A DNA stretch of 13,021 bases from JBOGGX01 sp050744245 (GTDB lineage: Bacteria; Actinomycetota; Acidimicrobiia; Acidimicrobiales; JBOGGX01). The position numbers and the translations under genes are program-made. The notes below the pieces were generated by a model that worked only from the letters and a program-made list of their open reading frames with translations, did no database searches and was not told the origin of the DNA. Where the stretch lies: NCBI GenBank assembly GCA_050744245.1, contig JBOGGX010000256.1, forward strand, positions 1 through 13,021. Direction: 5' to 3'. Below, piece by piece: positions 1-6,840 of this stretch (the first letter of the stretch is position 1; each line of letters begins with the position of its first letter).

Positions 1-378
1 CTCGACGCGGCGGCCGCCGCGGGCGCGGTGGCGGTGGTGACCGACGGCCCGCTCGCCAGCCAGCGGGCCAAGGCGCGGGCGCTCGGTCTGCACCGCTGGG
101 CCAACCCGTTGGTGTTCACCGAGGAGCACGGCCCCGACTGGCGCAAGCCCGGCCCGCTCGCCTTCGCCCTGGTCGAGGAGCAGCTGGGCGTTCCTGGTTC
201 GGCGTGCACGTACGTCGCCGACAACCCGGCCAAGGACTTCGGCGGCCCGAGGCCGCGAGGCTGGCGGACGGTGAGGGTGCGCCGCCGGCTCAGCCTGCAC
301 GAGGCCGTCGCCAGCGGGACCGACGTCGACCTCGAGCTGCCCGACCTGTCCGGGTTGACCGAGGTGCTCGGTGGCTGA
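1..378 (+). CDS. HAD-family hydrolase, C-terminal part (5' end outside window)
   Basis: The reading frame is open from base 1 to a TGA at 376-378, so only the last 125 residues are present. Three of the four HAD phosphatase motifs are visible: motif II as VTDGP (residues about 13-17), the motif III lysine in WRKP (about residue 49), and motif IV as ADNPAKDF (about 73-80) with its two acidic residues, followed by GW-TVRVRR, common in glycan-locus HAD proteins. The motif I DxD nucleophile must lie upstream of the window. Family knowledge suggests a cytoplasmic phosphatase acting on a sugar phosphate or related small molecule; the substrate cannot be read. It converges on the toxin gene with only 6 nt between stop codons. 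Family assignment is sound; the specific role is unknown. Confidence 0.8.
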   Translation, partial: LDAAAAAGAVAVVTDGPLASQRAKARALGLHRWANPLVFTEEHGPDWRKPGPLAFALVEEQLGVPGSACTYVADNPAKDFGGPRPRGWRTVRVRRRLSLHEAVASGTDVDLELPDLSGLTEVLGG

Positions 379-384
379 CGCCGT

Positions 385-822
385 TCAGCGGCCGGAGCCC
401 AGCGACGCGGCGAAGCCGGGGTCGGCCGGGTCGAGGTGTCGAAGCCCGCGCACTCGGGCGAAACCGGCGTCGGCCGACGCCAGACCGTCTGCGCCGTGGC
501 GCAGTGCGGTCGCGGCCAGCACGGCGTCGAACGGCCCGAGGGCCTCGGCGCGTTCGAACAGCGTCAGGCCGGCGGTGAGGTCGTCGCGTTCGACAGGGAG
601 CAACGGTGAGAACAGCTCGGCGTAGCTGCGGGCCAGCGTGGCCGCGTCGCGTCTGGGCCGGCTCCGGGCCCGGACGTGGGCGAACTCCTGCACGACCTCG
701 ACGATCGTCGTCGCAGTCACGCGACCGGCGTCGACCGCTTCGACGAGGGCGCGGCACGGCGCCCGCAACGGATGGTCGGCGCCGACCGCATACACCAGCA
801 CGGTGGTGTCGACCACAATCAC
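385..822 (-). CDS. PIN-domain ribonuclease toxin (VapC-like)
   Basis: A 145-residue protein begins with VIVVDTTVLVYA, the first strand of a PIN domain. The expected acidic quartet is in place: D5, E42 (in VEVVQEF), D99 (in GPFDAVLAA) and D118 (in SADAGF). These coordinate the divalent metal used to cut RNA; VapC toxins usually cleave tRNA or rRNA. The GTG start at 822 overlaps the antitoxin stop as GTGA (819-822), so translation is probably coupled and the antitoxin is made first. Length is normal for VapC and no catalytic residue is missing. The RNA target is unknown. The pair sits beside glycan genes with no evident link to them except the shared promoter region. Confidence 0.88.
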   Translation of the reverse strand: MIVVDTTVLVYAVGADHPLRAPCRALVEAVDAGRVTATTIVEVVQEFAHVRARSRPRRDAATLARSYAELFSPLLPVERDDLTAGLTLFERAEALGPFDAVLAATALRHGADGLASADAGFARVRGLRHLDPADPGFAASLGSGR

Positions 823-1064
823 CCTCGGCGACCCCGCAGGTCGTCCAGCTCCCGGCGCAGCGCCGGGGGATCGGGCACCGGCATGGGTTCGGCGGCCAGG
901 ATGCGGCGGGCGGCGGCCCGCCGGGCCGGGGCGTCGATCGGGTAGGCGGCATCGATCGCGTCGCGCACCAGCACCGACACGGGAACCCTTCTCCGAGCCG
1001 CCTCCCGCTCCAGGCGGCGGAGTCGTTCGTCGTCGATGAGGACCTGCAGCCGGCGGGTCAACAT
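819..1064 (-). CDS. Ribbon-helix-helix antitoxin (VapB/CopG-like)
   Basis: A protein of about 81 residues begins MLTRRLQVLIDDERLRRLE, a short DNA-binding strand followed by a basic helix, and then VPVSVLVRDAIDAAY, the second helix of a ribbon-helix-helix fold. The remaining tail, rich in Ala, Arg and Pro, is the kind of segment that wraps and inhibits a PIN toxin. An in-frame ATG at 1070 would add two residues. I prefer 1064 because a -10-like TACTGT (1076-1071) lies exactly 6 nt before it, giving a leaderless mRNA. The stop overlaps the toxin start by 4 nt. Antitoxins of this class usually repress their own operon by binding an inverted repeat at the promoter, and one is present at 1064-1085. 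Confidence 0.82.
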   Translation of the reverse strand: MLTRRLQVLIDDERLRRLEREAARRRVPVSVLVRDAIDAAYPIDAPARRAAARRILAAEPMPVPDPPALRRELDDLRGRRG

Positions 1065-1085
1065 GAGCATACAGTAGCATGCTCA
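1064..1085. promoter_or_regulatory. Inverted repeat and overlapping divergent leaderless promoters
   Basis: A perfect 7-bp inverted repeat, TGAGCAT (1064-1070) and ATGCTCA (1079-1085), flanks an 8-bp spacer. The odd palindrome TACAGTA (1070-1076) supplies a TAnnnT -10 hexamer on each strand. On the minus strand TACTGT (1076-1071) stands 6 nt before the antitoxin ATG at 1064. On the plus strand TAGCAT (1075-1080) stands 7 nt before the glycosyltransferase ATG at 1088. Both spacings fit leaderless transcription, which is common in actinomycetes. The repeat covers both start regions, so it is a good candidate operator for the antitoxin. The promoter assignment is inferred from motif and spacing only. 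Confidence 0.5.
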
Positions 1086-1087
1086 GG

Positions 1088-2224
1088 ATGAGGGTCGCCC
1101 ATCTGACGACGGTCGACTCCAGCCTGTGGTACCTGCTCCGGCCCCAGCTCAGGGCGGCCGTCGACGCCGGCGACGAGGTCTCGGGAATCAGCGCTCCGGG
1201 TCCCTGGGTGGGGGTCATCGAGGCCGACGGCGTCCGCCACCTGCCCCTCCGCTCGTCGACCCGCGGGTGGAGCCTGACCGCCGACGCCCGGTCTGCGGTC
1301 GAGCTGTGGCGCATCCTGCGGCGCGAGCGCTTCGACGTGCTCCACACCCACAACCCGAAGCCCGGGTTCTACGGGCGGATCGTCGGCCGCCTGGCCGGCG
1401 TCCCCATCGTCGTCAACACCAACCACGGGCTCTACTTCGGCTCCGGGAAGCGGGCGCAGAGGGCGGTCGTCCTCGCCATGGAGGGACTGGCCGCCCGGTT
1501 CTCCGACGCCGAGCTCATCCAGAACGTCGAGGACATGGAGCTCCTCGTCCGCTGGCGGCTCAACGCCAGGCGGCGGACCCGGCTGCTCGGCAACGGCGTC
1601 GACCTGCGCCGGTTCCGGCCGGGCCGCGAGGCCGACCGGGAGGGCATCCGCGCCGAGCTCGGGGTCGGGCCCGACCAGATCGTGGTCGGCATGGTCGGGC
1701 GGATGGTGGCCGAGAAGGGCTATCCAGAGCTGTTCGAGGCGGCGGCCGCCCTCGACGACCGGTTCGTCGTCGTCTGCATCGGGCCGGACGATCCGGAGAA
1801 GGCCGATGCCATTCCGCGCGCTGCGGTCGACGCCGCCCGGGCGGCCGGGGTCCGGTTCCTCGGCCTGCGGGACGACGTCGACCGGCTGTACCGGGGCATG
1901 GACCTGTTCGTGCTGCCGTCGCACCGGGAGGGCTTCCCCCGCGCCGCCATGGAGGCGGGCGCCAGCGGCCTGCCGGTGATCGCCACCGATGTGCGCGGCT
2001 GCCGGCAGGTGGTCGAGCACGACGTGACCGGCCTCCTCGTGCCGGTGCGGGCCCCGGACCGCCTGGCCAAGGCCATCACCGTCCTCGGCGACGACCCCGA
2101 TCGGCGGCGGACGATGGGCCGGGCCGCAGTCGAGCGGGCCGGCCGGCACTTCGACGAGCGCAGGGTGGTCGAGACGGTGCTCGAGACCTACCGGGTGGTC
2201 GCCTCGGCCAAGGGGCTGGGTTGA
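1088..2224 (+). CDS. GT4-family glycosyltransferase (GT-B fold)
   Basis: A 378-residue protein, a usual length for the family. The N-terminal Rossmann domain starts MRVAHLTTVDSSL and carries HTHNPKPGFYGRIVGRLAGVP (about 86-106), typical of bacterial lipid-linked-glycan transferases. The C-terminal nucleotide-sugar domain carries VGRMVAEKGYPEL (203-215) and HREGFPRAAMEAG (279-291), in which E281 and E289 form the EX7E motif of retaining GT4 enzymes. It should transfer a sugar from a nucleotide donor to a lipid carrier or growing glycan at the cytoplasmic membrane face; donor and acceptor are unknown. An upstream in-frame ATG at 1079 is possible, but MRVAHL is the conserved family start and fits the leaderless promoter. 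It converges with the deacetylase gene, with a 25-bp gap. Confidence 0.9.
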   Translation: MRVAHLTTVDSSLWYLLRPQLRAAVDAGDEVSGISAPGPWVGVIEADGVRHLPLRSSTRGWSLTADARSAVELWRILRRERFDVLHTHNPKPGFYGRIVGRLAGVPIVVNTNHGLYFGSGKRAQRAVVLAMEGLAARFSDAELIQNVEDMELLVRWRLNARRRTRLLGNGVDLRRFRPGREADREGIRAELGVGPDQIVVGMVGRMVAEKGYPELFEAAAALDDRFVVVCIGPDDPEKADAIPRAAVDAARAAGVRFLGLRDDVDRLYRGMDLFVLPSHREGFPRAAMEAGASGLPVIATDVRGCRQVVEHDVTGLLVPVRAPDRLAKAITVLGDDPDRRRTMGRAAVERAGRHFDERRVVETVLETYRVVASAKGLG

Positions 2225-2249
2225 TGGTTCGCTCGCCCTGCGGTCTCAC

Positions 2250-3074
2250 TCACGCCGAGCGGCCGAGGTACCTGACCCGGTTGAGCGCCCGACGGGCCCG
2301 GTCCTCGAGGGCCATCCCGCCCCTGGCCTTGCGCTCGAAGAACCGCATGCCGTCGCCGCGCTGGATGGCCGACCGCGCCAGCCGGTGCGGGTCGGTGCGG
2401 CCGTAGGGGTTGGGCCGATTGCCACCCAGGGCGGCCGAGCGGAACCGCTCACGCACCAGGGCCTCGGCCGCCGGCGAGCCGAGCAGCGCCTTGGGGTAGG
2501 CGAAGTGCTCGGCGGCGACCCCGACCCGGTCGGCGATCAGCTGGCGGGACCGGTCGAGCTCGTTGGCCGCGGTCACCGGGTCGACCCGGTCGAGCAGGGC
2601 GTGGGTGTGGGTGTGGGAGCCGATGGTGACCAGCCCGGTCGAGCTCGCTTCCCGCGCGCCTGCCCACGACATGGGCCGACCGTCATTGGGGAAGGCGACG
2701 CTCCGCTCGACGAAGTCGGTCGACAGGTAGAAGACGGCCGGAACCCGGTGGCGCACGAGGATGGGAAGGGCGAGGTCGATCAGGTCGGCGGTGCCGTCGT
2801 CGAAGGTGACCACCACGGCGTCGACCGCCGGCGGCGAACCGGACCGATCGAGGCCGGCGAGCGCGTCGTCGATCGTGGCCGCCAACCGGTTCTCGACCAG
2901 CCATGCCATCTGCTCGTCGAAGAGGGAAGCGGGCAGGTCGACCTCGATGTCGGCGCCGCCGCCGACCCGGTGGTAGATGAGCACCACCACCCCCCGCTCG
3001 GGCGATCGCACGAGGTCACCGAGCGCGGCCGCCTCCTTGACGGCCCGTCCGGCCGCCGTCCGCAGTCCTGTCAC
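2250..3074 (-). CDS. Polysaccharide deacetylase (NodB homology domain, CE4-like)
   Basis: A 274-residue protein with the NodB core: VVLIYHRV (about 30-37), TFDDG (90-94) with the catalytic and metal-binding aspartates, SHTHTH (153-158) with the two metal-ligand histidines in an HTxxH pattern, and FAYPKA (191-196). CE4 enzymes remove N- or O-acetyl groups from amino sugars or glycans using a divalent metal. No signal peptide or membrane segment is visible at the N-terminus, so it may act in the cytoplasm on a lipid-linked or precursor glycan; that is inference. The start is a GTG at 3074, with a possible AGGATGG ribosome-binding stretch just upstream. It is divergent from the glycosyltransferase gene at 3091, with 16 bp between start codons, so the two may share control. 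Confidence 0.88.
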   Translation of the reverse strand: MTGLRTAAGRAVKEAAALGDLVRSPERGVVVLIYHRVGGGADIEVDLPASLFDEQMAWLVENRLAATIDDALAGLDRSGSPPAVDAVVVTFDDGTADLIDLALPILVRHRVPAVFYLSTDFVERSVAFPNDGRPMSWAGAREASSTGLVTIGSHTHTHALLDRVDPVTAANELDRSRQLIADRVGVAAEHFAYPKALLGSPAAEALVRERFRSAALGGNRPNPYGRTDPHRLARSAIQRGDGMRFFERKARGGMALEDRARRALNRVRYLGRSA

Positions 3075-3078
3075 GGCC

Positions 3079-3090
3079 TACCATCCTGTC
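3079..3090 (+). promoter_or_regulatory. Putative -10 element, leaderless glycosyltransferase operon
   Basis: TACCAT (3079-3084) matches the TAnnnT -10 pattern and is followed by exactly 6 nt before the GTG at 3091, so transcription would begin at the start codon. The stretch lies inside the 16-bp gap between divergent start codons. A TCCTGTC heptamer occurs at 3066-3072 and again at 3084-3090; whether it matters is unknown. No -35 was required or identified. Confidence 0.4.
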
Positions 3091-4110
3091 GTGGGCGGGA
3101 CCCTCGTGGGGTGCGTGGCCGAGAACGACGAGCGCTTCTATCTTGAGGCGCGCAACCTGGTGTTGTCCGTGCGCCGGTTCGGCGGCGGCCTGAGCACGGC
3201 CCCGTTCGTGGTGAGCTTCGTCGACGCGGTCGAGCCCCGCTACGAGAAGGGCCTGACCGAGCTCGACGCCGAGGTGCAGGTCGTCAAGCGGTTCGATCGC
3301 CGGAGCCCGGCCAGCAACAAGCTGCGCATGCTGGAGCTGGCCGGGAGCCACGACTTCGACGTGTTGCTCGCCATCGACACGGACACCGTCGTCATCGGCG
3401 ACGTCGCCGCCTACGGCGATCCGTCGGCGGTGGCGATCAAGCCGGAGAACATCGACCCGTACACCCCCGACATCTGGCGCCGGTTGTTCGCCGAGCTCGG
3501 CATCACCGAACCCAGCCGGTCGATGGTCACGACGTCGACGGCCTCGGTGACGTACCCGTACTTCAACAGCGGGGTGGTGTTCGTGCCCCACGGTCGTTGC
3601 CAGCCCTTGTTCGAGAGCTGGGCCGAGCGGGTGTACGAGGTCCTCGACGTCTACGAGCGCCGGCCGGACATCGTCCCCGCCCCGGAGCGACACTGGACCA
3701 ACCAGCTGGCGCTGGCCCTGGCCGTGGCCGGCGACGGCATCGACGTCGCCCGCCTGCCAGTGGCGGCCAACCTGTCGACCACCGTCCGGGTCCATCCGTT
3801 GTTCGCCCACGAGGTCACGCCGCCGTTCGTGCTCCACTACCACAACGAGATGGATGCCGACGGGTTTGTGTTCCGGTCGATCAACGACAACCTCAACCCG
3901 TTGATCGACGCCTTCAACCGGGAGCGGGCCGAGGTGTTCGGGCTCGACTACGCCGGGCTGCCGAGCCCGCCGCTGGTGCGCCGGGCGCTGCGCCGGGTCG
4001 AGGGCCGTTCGTGGTACGAGGAAGGACTGGTGGCCTACGTCCGCCGCCACCGCCTGCTGGCCCCGGTCCGGCGCCAGGCCAAGCGGCTGGCCCAGGGCCG
4101 AGGCGGCTGA
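3091..4110 (+). CDS. GT-A fold glycosyltransferase (GT8-like, DxD motif)
   Basis: A 339-residue protein starting at GTG 3091 (VGGTLVGCVAENDERF). The first strands and the stretch NKLRMLEL lead to AIDTDTVVIGD, whose DTD (96-98) is the DxD motif that binds Mn2+ and the nucleotide sugar. YFNSGVVFVP (157-166) matches the conserved FNsGv segment of GT8-like enzymes, and WTNQLAL and a late LHYHNEMDADG follow. No transmembrane segment is seen, so it is probably a cytoplasmic or membrane-peripheral sugar transferase. The frame extends further upstream, but that would overlap the deacetylase gene; the leaderless -10 supports 3091. It is the first gene of an operon, with only 2 nt before the sulfotransferase start. 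The linkage formed is unknown. Confidence 0.8.
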   Translation: MGGTLVGCVAENDERFYLEARNLVLSVRRFGGGLSTAPFVVSFVDAVEPRYEKGLTELDAEVQVVKRFDRRSPASNKLRMLELAGSHDFDVLLAIDTDTVVIGDVAAYGDPSAVAIKPENIDPYTPDIWRRLFAELGITEPSRSMVTTSTASVTYPYFNSGVVFVPHGRCQPLFESWAERVYEVLDVYERRPDIVPAPERHWTNQLALALAVAGDGIDVARLPVAANLSTTVRVHPLFAHEVTPPFVLHYHNEMDADGFVFRSINDNLNPLIDAFNRERAEVFGLDYAGLPSPPLVRRALRRVEGRSWYEEGLVAYVRRHRLLAPVRRQAKRLAQGRGG

Positions 4111-4112
4111 GC

Positions 4113-5153
4113 TTGCCCACCCCCCGGCGACCCCCGTTCTTGCCCTTTAAGGACACAGAGGGTCGCCTGGCGGACCTGAGCGCGCGCAAACGCGCGGCGG
4201 CGGCCTTCTTTCCCTTCTTCGTGGGATCGGGGCGGTCGGGCACCACGCTGCTGCGGGCCATCTTCGACTCCCACCCCGACCTGGCCATCCCGGACGAGGT
4301 GTCGTTCGTCATCCGGCTGTCGCGGCCGCACTACGCCCGCCGGTACGGCTGGCACCGGCGCTTCGATGCTGAACCGTGCCTCGACCTCCTGCTCGCCAAC
4401 GGCTCCCTCCAACGGTGGCAGCTGCCCGACGACGAGATCCGCTCGGCCCTGCTCTCGCCGCAGGCCGCGTCGTCGTTCGCCGAGGCCGTCCGGCGGCTGT
4501 ACCGCCTGTGGGCCGCGCACCAGGGCAAGCCCCGCTACGGCGACAAGACCCCGATGCACGTCCTGTACCTGCCCCGGCTGGCCCGGATGTTCCCCGAGGC
4601 CCGGTTCGTCCACCTCGTCCGGGACGGCCGCGATGTGGCCCTGTCGTACCGCACGACGTCGTGGGGGCCGGCCGGCATCGAGGACGCGGCCGTCGAATGG
4701 CGGCGGCGGGTGGCCAGGGGTCGCCGCGCCGGGGCTCGACTCGGGCCCGACCGCTACCTCGAGGTCCGCTACGAGGACCTGGTGGCCGAGCCGGAGCCCT
4801 TCGTGCGCCGCCTGTGCGAGTTCATCGACCTTCGATGGGACGACGGACTGCTCCGCTACTACGAACGGGCGGGTGACGTGATCGCCGCCACCCGGTTCCC
4901 CGAGGCTCACCAGCGGCTGCTGCTCCCGCCGACGGTCGGGTTGCGCGACTGGCGGCGCGACATGGAACCGGCCGACGTGGCCCGGTTCGAGGCCATCGGC
5001 GGCCGGCTGCTCGCCGAGCTCGGCTACGAGGTGACCACCCCACCGGCGAACGGGCTCGACCGGCTCCGGGCCGACGCCAAGGTGGCGGCCGCCTTCGCCT
5101 CCCGGTCGTGGTCGTCGGCCATCGGCGGCGGCCGGGTCCTCGTCGGCCGATGA
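4113..5153 (+). CDS. Sulfotransferase (Sulfotransfer_3-like), paralogue of the gene at 12164
   Basis: A protein of about 346 residues with both PAPS-binding signatures: the 5'-phosphosulfate loop VGSGRSGTTLLRAIFDSHP (37-55) and the 3'-phosphate motif HLVRDGRDVALSYR (167-180). YGDKTP and RYEDLVAEPE are also typical of this family. It would move a sulfuryl group from PAPS to a hydroxyl or amine, most likely on the glycan made here. No ATG or GTG exists before the P-loop; TTG 4113 is preferred because GAGGCGG lies shortly before it and it sits 2 nt after the previous stop. TTG 4140 is an alternative. The stop overlaps the next gene as ATGA. The C-terminal pattern LRDWRRDM-DVARFE-LAELGYE recurs in the sulfotransferase at 12164, so the two are paralogues. 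Confidence 0.88.
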   Translation: MPTPRRPPFLPFKDTEGRLADLSARKRAAAAFFPFFVGSGRSGTTLLRAIFDSHPDLAIPDEVSFVIRLSRPHYARRYGWHRRFDAEPCLDLLLANGSLQRWQLPDDEIRSALLSPQAASSFAEAVRRLYRLWAAHQGKPRYGDKTPMHVLYLPRLARMFPEARFVHLVRDGRDVALSYRTTSWGPAGIEDAAVEWRRRVARGRRAGARLGPDRYLEVRYEDLVAEPEPFVRRLCEFIDLRWDDGLLRYYERAGDVIAATRFPEAHQRLLLPPTVGLRDWRRDMEPADVARFEAIGGRLLAELGYEVTTPPANGLDRLRADAKVAAAFASRSWSSAIGGGRVLVGR

Positions 5154-6145
5154 GCAATGGCTCGCAGGAACTCGAGCTGCGCCGCTGCGAACCGGGCGAC
5201 GAGCCGGCGGTTCTCGCGCTCCTGCAGGCGTCGCTCGGCTGGGTGCCCGACGACCAGCACGCCAGGTTCTTCCGCTGGAAGCACGTGGAGAACGCCTTCG
5301 GGCCGTCGCCGGCCTGGGTCGCCGTCGACGAAGGCCGGGTCGTGGGCTTCCGCGTCCTCATGCGCTGGGAGTTCGCCTCCGACCGCGCCGACGGCCGGGT
5401 CGTGCGGGCGGTGCGGGCGGTCGACACCGCCACCCACCCCGACTACCAGGGCCGGGGGATCTTCTCCCGCCTGACCCTCCATGCCCTCGACGAGCTTCGA
5501 CACGAGGGCGTCGCCTTCGTGTTCAACACGCCCAACGACCAGAGCCGCCCCGGCTACCTGAAGATGGGCTGGCAGCTCGTCGGCCGCCTGCCGGTGCTGG
5601 CCCGGCCGCGGTCGCCCGCGGCCCTGGCCCGCCTGGCCCGAGCCCGCACGCCGGCCGACAAGTGGTCGGAGCCCTCCGACGCCGGATCGCCCGTAGGTCA
5701 GGTCCTCGCCGACCCGGCCCCGGTCGAGGCGTTGCTGACCGAGCTGCCGACCGGCGGGATCGCGACCCGCCGCTCGGTCGAGTACCTGCGCTGGCGGTAC
5801 GGCTTCGGCCCGCTCGCCTACCGGGCCGTGGTCGCCCCGGGCGGGGTGGCCGACGGGGTCGTCATCTTCCGCCTCCGCCGCCGGGGGCCGGCGCTCGAGG
5901 CCGCGGTGTGCGAGGAGCTGGCGCCGCCGGCGACGGTCGGCCGGCTGCTGCGGGCCGTGCTGCGGGCCAGCGGCGCCGACCACGCCGTGCGGCTCGGTGG
6001 CCCCGACCGGGTCAGGGCCGGGTTCGTCCCGCTCCCCGGCCAGGGCCCGACGCTGGTGTGGCGGGACGTGACCGGGACCGCCGCCGCGGCCAGGCCCGAG
6101 CCGGCGCAGTGGCGGCTCGCCCTGGGCGACGTCGAGCTGTTCTGA
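5150..6145 (+). CDS. GNAT-family acyltransferase with long C-terminal extension
   Basis: A 331-residue protein whose ATG overlaps the sulfotransferase stop (ATGA at 5150-5153), so it is translationally coupled and the last gene of the operon. The GNAT core spans roughly residues 7-145: motif A is DTATHPDYQGRGIFSRL (92-108), with QGRGIF forming the acyl-CoA pyrophosphate loop, followed by FVFNTPND (123-130) and GYLKMGW (135-141). The C-terminal half (about 160-331) carries an EYLRWRYGFGPLAYR segment and is not a recognisable second GNAT domain, though related long proteins are common in actinomycetes. The role is probably N- or O-acylation of a sugar or lipid in the same pathway. Whether the donor is acetyl-CoA or an acyl carrier protein cannot be told. 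It converges on a pseudogene with a 6-nt gap. Confidence 0.8.
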   Translation: MSNGSQELELRRCEPGDEPAVLALLQASLGWVPDDQHARFFRWKHVENAFGPSPAWVAVDEGRVVGFRVLMRWEFASDRADGRVVRAVRAVDTATHPDYQGRGIFSRLTLHALDELRHEGVAFVFNTPNDQSRPGYLKMGWQLVGRLPVLARPRSPAALARLARARTPADKWSEPSDAGSPVGQVLADPAPVEALLTELPTGGIATRRSVEYLRWRYGFGPLAYRAVVAPGGVADGVVIFRLRRRGPALEAAVCEELAPPATVGRLLRAVLRASGADHAVRLGGPDRVRAGFVPLPGQGPTLVWRDVTGTAAAARPEPAQWRLALGDVELF

Positions 6146-6151
6146 CCGACG

Positions 6152-6575
6152 TCACTCGCCTCGTAGGAACGCGGCGACCTCCCTCTGAGACTCCTCCGGG
6201 CGCTCCAGGTACGAGAAGTGCCCGCACTCGCGCACGACGACCAGACGGGCGTGGTGCAGGGCGGCCACGATCGGGGCGACACAGTCGAGGGGAACGAAGT
6301 CGTCCTCGCCGTGCACGACCAGGGTAGGAACATGGAGCTCCTCGAGCTTGGGCAGCAGGTCGTACTCGGTCGACAACCACGTCTCGTCGCGGAGTCGGTC
6401 TTCGATCGCCCGGGCCTTTGAGGATGCCCTCCCTCGTGAAGCCCGACCGCAGTCGCTCGACCACGCCGTCGACGAGCTCGGCCCGCCGCAACGCGGGCCG
6501 GTAGCGGATCCGGTGTGCGACGCTCCACGGCGAGCGCATCGTGCGGGGCACCCACCGTCGCCGGGTCCATCCGAC
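6152..6575 (-). pseudogene. Alpha/beta-hydrolase remnant, 5'-truncated and frameshifted
   Basis: The last 88 or so residues, SKARAIEDRLRDETW onward, match the C-terminal half of an alpha/beta-hydrolase: VPTLVVHGEDDFVP holds the catalytic aspartate and VVRECGHFSYLERPEE the catalytic histidine. Upstream, the coherent sequence AELVDGVVERLRSGFTREG lies in another frame, and the two join if one base is removed near 6416-6418, where the minus strand reads CTCAAAGGCC instead of an expected CTCAAGGCC. Recognisable homology fades near 6575. The N-terminal half with the nucleophile elbow (GxSxG) is absent, so about half the protein is gone. An undamaged ATG-started frame (from 6580) exists but its first 50 or so residues are not hydrolase-like. 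It is almost certainly non-functional; the single-base shift alone could be a sequencing error, but the truncation could not. Confidence 0.72.
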
Positions 6576-6582
6576 GCCATGA

Positions 6583-6840
6583 TCGAGCCTGCCGACCGGC
6601 GCGTTCGTCCTCGACACCGACGGTCCGGCCCTGGTGGTCGACGACGCCGTGGTGCCGTGGACCGCGGCGGGGTACGGGCCGGCTCGGCGGCGACCGGCGA
6701 CGGGCGCCATCGACGTCATCACGCCCCCCGCATCGGTGGCGGCGCTGCGGGCGGGCTTCGAGCCCCAGCTCGACCGGGCCGCGTCCGATCGGAGCCATCC
6801 GCCACCGGGCGCGCTCCGAAGACCGTGCGGCGCGTCGTAA
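6583..6840 (+). pseudogene. C-terminal fragment of an unidentified gene
   Basis: From a TGA at 6580-6582 to the TAA at 6838-6840 the frame reads 85 residues. The first 60 look like real protein: LPTGAFVLDTDGPALVVDD, then VVPWTAAGYG, VITPPASVAALRAG and FEPQLD, with GC-rich third positions. I recall similar endings in conserved actinobacterial proteins of unknown function, but cannot name a family. The first usable start is a GTG at 6634, in mid-domain, with no convincing ribosome-binding site, and nothing related lies upstream in any frame. It is best read as the 3' end of a gene whose 5' part was lost. It abuts the truncated hydrolase head-to-head near 6575-6583. A short functional protein from 6634 (68 residues) is a less likely alternative. 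Confidence 0.5.

Noticed and set aside
385..1353. Longer start for the PIN toxin, giving a 322-residue protein
   Set aside because: The upstream extension crosses the antitoxin and glycosyltransferase genes antisense and has no protein character. The GTG at 822 overlaps the antitoxin stop and begins the PIN fold exactly.
1058..2149. A 363-codon open frame antisense to the GT4 glycosyltransferase
   Set aside because: Composition is typical of a shadow frame (rich in His, Pro, Asp, Val and Gly), with no motif, while the opposite strand encodes a complete GT4 enzyme.
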